Notes under the pieces: generated by a model | What the model was told of the DNA's origin: nothing | Database searches by the model: none | Seen by the model: only the letters and a program-made list of their open reading frames with translations | Part shown: positions 6,971 through 11,452 of the stretch, in pieces | Layout: each line of letters begins with the position of its first letter | Position numbering within the stretch: position 1 is the stretch's first letter | Program-made: the position numbers and the translations under genes | Origin: Candidatus Peregrinibacteria bacterium CG_4_9_14_0_2_um_filter_41_14 | Lineage (GTDB): Bacteria > Patescibacteriota > Gracilibacteria > UBA1369 > UM-FILTER-41-14 | Assembly (NCBI GenBank): GCA_002788755.1 | Contig: PFRW01000055.1 | Coordinates: 462 to 11,913, forward strand | DNA length: 11,452 nt | Reading direction: 5' to 3'

Positions 6971-7552
6971 TTAGACTTGATCATAGTAACTAAGACCAGG
7001 TAATTTTCCGCCATTGGCATGTCGATTGTCAAAGATAATCACAGATTCGGCACTTTTCAGGTGATTACTTTCTTCTTGTGAATTTAGTTGGCCTCTTAAA
7101 TATTTTACAATTAAAGCAAAACTAAAGTACACAGCCTCACCACCATTTTGCTGTAGGCGACTATAAATACTATTAAATAGATCCACCATAGAAATAGACT
7201 TCTGTTGTTTTGTAAGCATTACCTTAAGGGCATTGCGATGTTCAGGTTCAACCATTAAAATAATTAATTCAATGAGCTCGCGCGCTGTTTCTGAACCTTT
7301 TAATTGTTTCCCGATCCAAATCTAATCCTCTATTTTATCAAAAAGACTGAACAATGTTTCATGAGTAGATTCTTCCATCCAAGTTGTTTCACCAGAAAAG
7401 ATTCGAGATGTCCAAGATCCAAACTGTCCACACTGTTTAGAAATCCACATAAACTTAACATCCGGGTATCTGCTTTGAATTTTTAAGTAGTAGCGCTTAC
7501 TTGCTTCTTTATCAATTGTAATTATTTTTGGCTGTGATTGTAGGTAATCGAT
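6971..7552 (-). pseudogene. Probable decayed gene of unknown family, interrupted by an in-frame TAG
   Basis: In one minus-strand frame, 7552 down to 6971 encodes about 192 residues, broken only by a TAG at 7324-7322. The first part (76 codons) reads like protein (for example RYPDVKFMWISKQCGQFG and SGETTWMEESTHETLFSLFD) but follows a TAA at 7555-7553 and has no ATG, GTG or TTG before its middle. The second part continues in the same frame (IWIGKQLKGSETARELIELI), reaches an ATG at 7255, and runs 94 codons, ending NGGKLPGLSYYDQV. A lost start plus an internal stop in one frame suggests decay. The alternative is that only the 94-codon piece (6971-7255) is a live small gene. I do not recognise the family. 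No hydrophobic segment long enough for a membrane anchor is seen. Other genes in the window use TAG as a true stop, so readthrough is unlikely. Confidence 0.45.
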
Positions 7553-7579
7553 TTACATTTAAACAGAATGAGCTAAACT
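7552..7579 (+). promoter_or_regulatory. Candidate promoter of the TrmB-like regulator operon
   Basis: TTTACA (7552-7557, five of six to TTGACA), a 16-bp spacer and TAAACT (7574-7579, four of six to TATAAT) lie just upstream of the regulator start. The predicted transcript start near 7586 leaves about 15 nt of leader without a Shine-Dalgarno. The spacing is good and the -10 mediocre. The site overlaps the broken 5' end of the opposing decayed gene. Confidence 0.4.
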
Positions 7580-7600
7580 GGTGTCCAAATAATAAACAGT

Positions 7601-8416
7601 ATGAAATTTAAGATATTGTTAGAAAATATGGGGCTGAGTGACAAAGAGGCCAAAGTCTATTTGGTTTTATTGGAGTTAAACGACGCTACCAGCAGCGAGA
7701 TCGCCAAGCGCGCCAATGTAAAACGGCCAACAACATACGTAATTTTGAATCAATTAAAAGAACGCGGCATTGTTAGTTATGTGAAGAAAAATAATGTGCA
7801 GTATTTTAGAGGCCTACACCCAAGCCTCTTATTAGAGGACCAATATAATCGCTACATGAAGCTAAAAGCCGCTCTTCCCGACCTTGTCGGTCTCCACGAA
7901 AAATATGCAGTTCAGCCTCAAATCACCCTTTACGAAGGCAGGGAAGGCTTAATGAGTATTTTGGAAGACACCTTAACAACCAGTACAGAGCTCTTATGTT
8001 GGGCAGATGTTCAGTTGGCATCCAAGTCGACTTTAGAAGACTACTATCCAATTTATAGCCAAAAAAAGGTGAAACGTAAATTACCATTACGAGGCATTTT
8101 TGCCTACGACCAAACATCATTACGTCTAAAGAAAAATGGTCAAAAAGATTTACGAGAAATTTATTTAATTCCCAAAGAAAAATTCCCATTTAAAAATGAG
8201 ATTAATATCTATGATGATAAAGTGGCAATTGTGTCTCATGAAGATGAGGTGGGCGTAATTATTCAGAATCAAAATATTACCGACACGCAGCGCAGTATTT
8301 TTGAATTTGGGTTTGAATACGCAAAACTACTGGAAAAAAAGATTTTATCTGCCGCTGATCTAGCTTTTTTAGATGATGACAGCGAGTTTTTAGGTGAAGA
8401 CTTAGGCCAATATTAG
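7601..8416 (+). CDS. TrmB-family transcriptional regulator
   Basis: A 271-residue soluble protein. Residues about 5-70 form a TrmB-type winged helix: the family-typical LLENMGLSDKEAKVYLVLLE opening, SSEIAKRANV, the recognition helix KRPTTYVILNQLKERG (41-56) and a wing (IVSYVKKNNVQYF). A helical linker (about 74-103) leads to the effector region, opening ITLYEGREGLMSILEDTL (108-125), which in TrmB relatives adopts a phospholipase-D-like fold and binds sugars or other small ligands. The C-terminus is strongly acidic (FLDDDSEFLGEDLGQY). TrmB proteins are best known from archaea but are frequent in CPR genomes. It is followed after 1 nt by a HAD phosphatase gene, so it is likely autoregulated together with it (inference). 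The ATG at 7601 was chosen because it includes the full first helix; ATG 7628 would cut it. Confidence 0.85.
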   Translation: MKFKILLENMGLSDKEAKVYLVLLELNDATSSEIAKRANVKRPTTYVILNQLKERGIVSYVKKNNVQYFRGLHPSLLLEDQYNRYMKLKAALPDLVGLHEKYAVQPQITLYEGREGLMSILEDTLTTSTELLCWADVQLASKSTLEDYYPIYSQKKVKRKLPLRGIFAYDQTSLRLKKNGQKDLREIYLIPKEKFPFKNEINIYDDKVAIVSHEDEVGVIIQNQNITDTQRSIFEFGFEYAKLLEKKILSAADLAFLDDDSEFLGEDLGQY

Positions 8417-8417
8417 T

Positions 8418-9056
8418 ATGGAGCACAAATATATTTTTTGGGATAACGACGGGACTTTGGTCGATACCGAGCCTCTATATTTTGATGCCACAACCCAGGC
8501 CTTAGCCTCAGTTGGCGTGGAATTTACTCGGGAATTTTATTTAACCGAGGTGTTAGAACATGGGCGCTCACCATTTTTTGCCGCAGAGCAAAAGGGGATG
8601 AGCAAGGCAGAAGTTGTGGCACTTCGAGAACACCGTGATCGCATTTACGTATCGCTTTTAGCCCAAAAACCGGTTATAATTTTACCCGGAGTAAAAGAAA
8701 TTTTGACCAAGCTCCACAATCGCTATCCTATGGCCATTGTTACCAGTAGTACCAGAAGTAATTTAGATCTAATGATGAATAGTAGCGGTTTAGGACACTA
8801 TTTTGATTTTTTTGTAACATACGATGACATCAAAAAAGCCAAACCCGACCCCGAGCCATATTTATTGGCCGCCCAAAAAGCCAACCAGCCCCCCTCCGCC
8901 TGTTTAGTAATTGAAGATACCGAGCGTGGCGTGGTTTCAGCCAAAAAAGCGGGAATGACCTGCTATTTAATCCCTAACCAATACCAAGCGGCACAAACTC
9001 TAGCAGATAAAGTATTAGCCAGTTGTACAGATTTGGAGCAATTAATCAGTTTTTAA
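8418..9056 (+). CDS. HAD superfamily subfamily IA hydrolase (beta-phosphoglucomutase/phosphatase-like)
   Basis: A 212-residue cytosolic protein with all four HAD motifs. Motif I is DNDGTLVDTEP, with the nucleophile D9 and acid/base D11. Motif II is IVTSSTRSN (T109/S110). Motif III is K142 in KAKPDPEPY, and motif IV is the acidic pair E166-D167 in VIEDTERGV. The helical cap (about 17-85) between motifs I and II, and the PGVKEIL and KPDPEPY blocks, place it with subfamily IA proteins such as phosphoglycolate phosphatase and beta-phosphoglucomutase. The cap decides substrate and cannot be read reliably. It starts 1 nt after the regulator stop and is therefore in the same transcript. Hydrolysis of a sugar phosphate sensed by the neighbouring TrmB-like protein would make sense but is inference. 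The motif I Asn between the two Asp residues is unusual but tolerated. Confidence 0.9.
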   Translation: MEHKYIFWDNDGTLVDTEPLYFDATTQALASVGVEFTREFYLTEVLEHGRSPFFAAEQKGMSKAEVVALREHRDRIYVSLLAQKPVIILPGVKEILTKLHNRYPMAIVTSSTRSNLDLMMNSSGLGHYFDFFVTYDDIKKAKPDPEPYLLAAQKANQPPSACLVIEDTERGVVSAKKAGMTCYLIPNQYQAAQTLADKVLASCTDLEQLISF

Positions 9057-9068
9057 TTATCACTACAT

Positions 9069-9488
9069 ATGCTACTGGAATTACCAACGATTGAAGATCA
9101 AAGGTTTCATCGCCGTTTAATCGCACTTGCACAAGATTTGTTTGCAATCATTGCGGCAAACACTCATGCCCGGCTAGGGGAAAACAGTTACCAGTTAAGA
9201 GGACTTTTTACAACCAACCAAGAATTTGATATCCGCATTAAAGTAGATGGCGTCAATTGCAAGATGGGGATTCAAATTATTAACGCCAACAGGGGGCAGC
9301 GATGCGCTTTTTTAGTTGAACACAATTTGGAGGATGACATTGCCAAGTATAAGTCAGATTTCGCTATGACGATGGATCAAGTAATTCACACGCTATTATT
9401 GATTTGTGAGAAGTTAATGCCAAAATCGGCAATTATTAGTGCATCTAGTACCTTTGCAGAACAGGCATTAGCTGTATTGCAAGATTAA
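9069..9488 (+). CDS. Unrecognised 139-residue soluble protein in the TrmB-HAD operon
   Basis: I do not recognise the family. The protein is soluble (no signal peptide or membrane helix), with an alpha/beta pattern: an amphipathic N-terminal helix (10-34), alternating polar/hydrophobic strands in the middle (YQLRGLFTTNQ; FDIRIKVDGV; CKMGIQIINA; CAFLVEH at 41-85) and two C-terminal helices (about 100-117 and 127-138). Three cysteines (C64, C79, C113) are not in a metal-binding arrangement. It begins 12 nt after the HAD stop in a CATATG context without a Shine-Dalgarno and is probably co-transcribed with the HAD and regulator genes. Base use resembles the neighbours, and the reading frame is uninterrupted and long for the spacing, so I take it as a real gene. 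It could be a small binding or adaptor protein, but there is no basis for a function. Confidence 0.75.
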   Translation: MLLELPTIEDQRFHRRLIALAQDLFAIIAANTHARLGENSYQLRGLFTTNQEFDIRIKVDGVNCKMGIQIINANRGQRCAFLVEHNLEDDIAKYKSDFAMTMDQVIHTLLLICEKLMPKSAIISASSTFAEQALAVLQD

Positions 9489-9495
9489 ACTTGAG

Positions 9496-9519
9496 TGACA
9501 CATTCGCCTTTATGTGCCA
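9496..9519 (+). repeat. Imperfect inverted repeat upstream of lgt
   Basis: TGACACAT (9496-9503) and ATGTGCCA (9512-9519) can pair with one mismatch around an 8-nt loop, inside the 65-bp spacer before lgt. There is no following T-run, so it is not a normal terminator. It may be an operator or chance. Confidence 0.2.
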
Positions 9520-9553
9520 AAATTAAACTACTCTAGATTTTAGCAAATAACAT

Positions 9554-10393
9554 ATGAATGGCTTAATTGATTGGTGGCAAACTCTCCCTATTAACATTAA
9601 TCCCGTGGCCTTTAGCGTTGGCCCGGTGGATATCCGTTGGTACGGCTTGATGTACATTGTGGCTTTTGCCGTAGTATACGTTTTGGTTCAGTACCGCATT
9701 AAGCACGATGCCCTGCCTAATTTACCTAAGCCCGTTCGCCTTAAAGAGCTGGTTGAAAATATGTTCTTGTGGGGGTTGGCTGGCGTGCTCATTGGTGGCC
9801 GTTTAGGGTACGTTTTGTTTTATCAGTTTAGTCTTATTTTTAATGACCCTTTAGCCATTATTTGGCCTTTTGTAGATGGCAAATTTGTGGGCATTGCCGG
9901 CATGTCTTTTCATGGCGGTGTGATTGGTGTAGCGCTTGCTTTTCTCATTTTCTGCCGCAAAAACAAACTAAACCTGTTACGATTTGCCGAGTTATTTATT
10001 CCTGCCATTCCGCTGGGCTACATGTTTGGACGTCTTGGCAACTGGTTAAACGGCGAACTGTGGGGCCGCATCACCGATTCCGCCATCGGCCAATATTTTA
10101 TCCGTTCCTCCGGTGAAGCGTTACGTCACCCGTCACAATTATACGAAGCCTTTGGCGAGGGGATTATCCTCTTCCTAATTTTATGGCCCCTCCGCACCCA
10201 AAAATGGTCCCCCGGCATTTTAAGTGGCATCTACCTAGCCGGCTACGGCCTCGTCCGTTTCATTATCGAATTTTTTAGAGAACCCGACGCCCACCTTGGT
10301 TTCATTTTCGCCCAACTTTCTATGGGGCAACTGCTGTCGGGGTCAATGGTTTTGGTGGGTGTGGGGTTGGTTATTTGGAAGCGGAAGAAATGA
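9554..10393 (+). CDS. lgt: Prolipoprotein diacylglyceryl transferase
   Basis: The 279-residue membrane enzyme transfers diacylglycerol from phosphatidylglycerol to the lipobox cysteine of prolipoproteins, the first step of bacterial lipoprotein maturation. Seven or so hydrophobic segments alternate with the family motifs: IRWYGLMYI (27-35, Y30), GMSFHGGVIG (116-125, H120 equivalent to the essential E. coli H103), the signature FGRLGNWLNGELWGR (158-172, R160 and N163), RHPSQLYEA (191-199) and YGLVRFIIEFFREPD (231-245, with Y231 and R235 spaced as E. coli Y235 and R239). All key residues are present and the length is normal. It ends TGA, overlapped by the next gene's start. No lipoprotein or lspA gene is visible here. 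It starts in a CATATG context with no Shine-Dalgarno, and its promoter is not clear: TAGATT at 9534-9539 is a weak -10 candidate. Confidence 0.97.
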   Translation: MNGLIDWWQTLPININPVAFSVGPVDIRWYGLMYIVAFAVVYVLVQYRIKHDALPNLPKPVRLKELVENMFLWGLAGVLIGGRLGYVLFYQFSLIFNDPLAIIWPFVDGKFVGIAGMSFHGGVIGVALAFLIFCRKNKLNLLRFAELFIPAIPLGYMFGRLGNWLNGELWGRITDSAIGQYFIRSSGEALRHPSQLYEAFGEGIILFLILWPLRTQKWSPGILSGIYLAGYGLVRFIIEFFREPDAHLGFIFAQLSMGQLLSGSMVLVGVGLVIWKRKK

Positions 10394-10833
10394 ATCAAAT
10401 CGAAAACAAGGCGAAAGTATTAGCCTTCCTCCGCCAAAATCCGCTTACAACAATCTCCACTATTTCTGCCATTAGCCAAAAACCGCAGTCTGCGCTGGTC
10501 GCCTTTTGTGAAACCGAAAATTTGGAACTCATTTTTGAAACTTATAATTTTACTAGAAAAAACAGCAACCTCAAAGCCAATGCTAATACCTCGTTTGTTA
10601 TTGGGTGGGATCCTATCAAGCATATTAATGTTCAGTATGAAGGAGTTGCAAGCCCTATTCCTGCCGTTGATCTCCCTTATTACAAAGCAGTGTTCCTAAC
10701 AAAGAACACACCTTGTACTGAGGAATATATTAATAATCCACTGGCACAACTATATAAAGTGTCACCTATTTGGTTGCGCTATAGCGATTACACACAAACG
10801 CCTGCTGAAGTATTTGAGATTGACTTTGACTAG
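10390..10833 (+). CDS. Pyridoxamine 5'-phosphate oxidase-like (FMN split-barrel) protein
   Basis: From the ATG at 10390 the product has 147 residues. It has the outline of the PNPOx-like FMN-binding split barrel: an N-terminal helix (KAKVLAFLRQNPLTTISTIS, 7-26), a strand with SALVAFCETENLELIFET (34-51) and the following TRKNSNLKANANTSFVIG (55-72), HINVQYEGVASPI (78-90), and a late strand with SPIWLRYSD (125-133). The family includes flavin reductases, haem-degrading and stress proteins, so the true substrate is unknown. True PdxH is longer and has extra phosphate-binding residues. The start codon overlaps the lgt stop as ATGA, with GGAAG (10383-10387) as a plausible ribosome-binding site. A TTG at 10375 would add five residues and is less likely. 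The TAG stop overlaps the stop of the opposite-strand gene. Confidence 0.75.
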   Translation: MNQIENKAKVLAFLRQNPLTTISTISAISQKPQSALVAFCETENLELIFETYNFTRKNSNLKANANTSFVIGWDPIKHINVQYEGVASPIPAVDLPYYKAVFLTKNTPCTEEYINNPLAQLYKVSPIWLRYSDYTQTPAEVFEIDFD

Positions 10834-11452
10834 CCCAGCTTCCGAATCTTCGCCACAAAAAATCCCTCAAACTCCTGAGTCGGAATCACCCTAAGCGCCA
10901 TTTTAACCGTTGGATCAAGTTCCTTATCATTCCATTTGGTAATGCCGGGACGCACATTCGGCAGTTTTAGCTCAATCGGCTCCAGTTTAATTTGACCCTC
11001 AAATTTCTTAAGCATTTTGCTCACCACCATCTCGTTTTCTTCCGGCGCAAAGGTACAAGTGGAATAAACAACCAAGCCCCCCGGCTTACAAGCATGAATC
11101 GCCGAATACAAAAGTTTATTCTGCTTAAAAACCATCTCTTTAATTTTATGGCGAGTCCAGTAGTGCAAAGTTTTGGGCTGCAACAAACTAAACTGCCCCT
11201 CCGACGAACACGGCGCATCAATTAACACCCGGTCAAACTGCTCGGCATACTGCTTGCCAAAAACTTCCCCCGGCAAATTATGAATTTCAACAAAGTCGCC
11301 ACCCACCTGCATTGCTACATTAGCCTCCAACCTTTTGTAGCGTGGATAATTTTTGTCATTGGCGGTCAGTTTGCCTTTTGCCTGCATCATTGCGGCCATT
11401 TGTGTGGTTTTGCTGCCCGGCGCCGCTGTTAAGTCTAGGATCGATTCGCCCG
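10830..11452 (-). CDS. RsmB/NOP-type RNA (cytosine-5)-methyltransferase, C-terminal part (cut by right edge)
   Basis: 206 codons are visible and the frame stays open to the window edge, so the ATG at 11399 is internal, not the start. Upstream of it the frame reads ILDLTAAPGSKTTQMAA, which is SAM-binding motif I. Then come a DxxxxR-type stretch (NDKNYPRYKRLEANV), motif IV DAPCSSEGQF with one conserved Cys, and motif VI VVYSTCTFAPEENE with the other; in the family one attacks C6 of cytosine and the other assists release. The SEG following PCS and the WT pair in LHYWTRHKIKEM resemble the RsmF/NOP2 style, but the missing N-terminus prevents assignment to RsmB, RsmF or a tRNA enzyme. The C-terminus ends with the usual EGFFVAKIRK strand, so no extra C-terminal domain is present. 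The stop overlaps the PNPOx-like gene's stop. Confidence 0.92.
   Translation of the reverse strand, partial: GESILDLTAAPGSKTTQMAAMMQAKGKLTANDKNYPRYKRLEANVAMQVGGDFVEIHNLPGEVFGKQYAEQFDRVLIDAPCSSEGQFSLLQPKTLHYWTRHKIKEMVFKQNKLLYSAIHACKPGGLVVYSTCTFAPEENEMVVSKMLKKFEGQIKLEPIELKLPNVRPGITKWNDKELDPTVKMALRVIPTQEFEGFFVAKIRKLG

Noticed and set aside
7322..7324. Recoding of TAG as an amino acid across the split frame
   Set aside because: At least five other genes in the window end at TAG in conserved positions, no tRNA evidence is visible, and the upstream half lacks a start codon anyway.
7304..7486. A 60-codon plus-strand open frame opposite the decayed gene
   Set aside because: The translation has no family resemblance or ribosome-binding site, and the opposite strand has the more protein-like sequence.
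7923..8189. An 88-codon minus-strand open frame inside the TrmB-like gene
   Set aside because: Antisense shadow of a gene with clear winged-helix and effector-domain features.
9496..9540. Rho-independent terminator between the 139-residue gene and lgt
   Set aside because: The only hairpin has a mismatch and an 8-nt loop, and is followed by AAATTAAA rather than a T-run.
9862..10116. An 84-codon alternative frame inside lgt
   Set aside because: The lgt frame carries all catalytic motifs; the alternative is Cys- and His-rich noise from the shifted frame.
10391..10393. UGA=Gly genetic code (Gracilibacteria/SR1 type)
   Set aside because: lgt ends properly at TGA after its normal basic C-terminus, and no conserved gene here contains an in-frame TGA at a glycine position.
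10830..11399. Complete methyltransferase gene starting at the ATG at 11399
   Set aside because: The frame is open upstream of that ATG and encodes SAM-binding motif I (ILDLTAAPGSKTTQ), so the gene continues past the window edge.

Overview
The window reads as a compact bacterial chromosome segment, most likely from a Candidate Phyla Radiation (Patescibacteria) organism or a similarly streamlined lineage. This is inferred from very tight packing (two convergent gene pairs sharing 4 nt at their stop codons, several same-strand overlaps or gaps of 1 to 12 nt), scarce Shine-Dalgarno motifs, a TrmB-type regulator, and short versions of common families. Lgt shows the host is a bacterium. TAA, TAG and TGA all end genes, and no open gene contains an internal TGA, so the standard bacterial code fits and the UGA=Gly lineages are unlikely. 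No rRNA, tRNA, CRISPR array, insertion sequence or prophage signal was seen.

Left third (1-4062, minus strand): a signalling operon. A strong extended -10 near 4090 drives a stand-alone double-Cache sensor with two membrane anchors and no output domain. It is followed, with stop and ribosome-binding site overlapping, by a 1003-residue histidine kinase (7TM region, extracytoplasmic Cache, HAMP, coiled coil, PAS, HisKA, HATPase), then by a response regulator cut by the left edge. This stretch is clearly more AT-rich than the genes to its right.

Middle (4192-6918): a plus-strand pair made of a U32-family protein with an Fe-S-type cysteine pattern and an overlapping single-cluster [4Fe-4S] ferredoxin, suggesting a redox RNA- or cofactor-hydroxylation module. 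It converges on a minus-strand MgtC/DUF4010 membrane protein whose promoter places transcription start on the A of its ATG, so its mRNA should be leaderless.

6971-7552 (minus) holds what looks like a decayed gene: two coding-like segments in one frame, split by a TAG and lacking a start.

Right third (7552-11452): a plus-strand run of TrmB-like regulator, HAD-IA phosphatase and an unrecognised 139-residue protein, probably one transcript, then lgt (prolipoprotein diacylglyceryl transferase) overlapping a pyridoxamine-5'-phosphate-oxidase-like gene by ATGA. These meet, stop to stop, a minus-strand RsmB/NOP-type RNA m5C methyltransferase that runs off the right edge.

I see no unmistakably new system. 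The best candidates for novelty are the Cache-sensor plus Cache-kinase operon and the U32-ferredoxin cassette.
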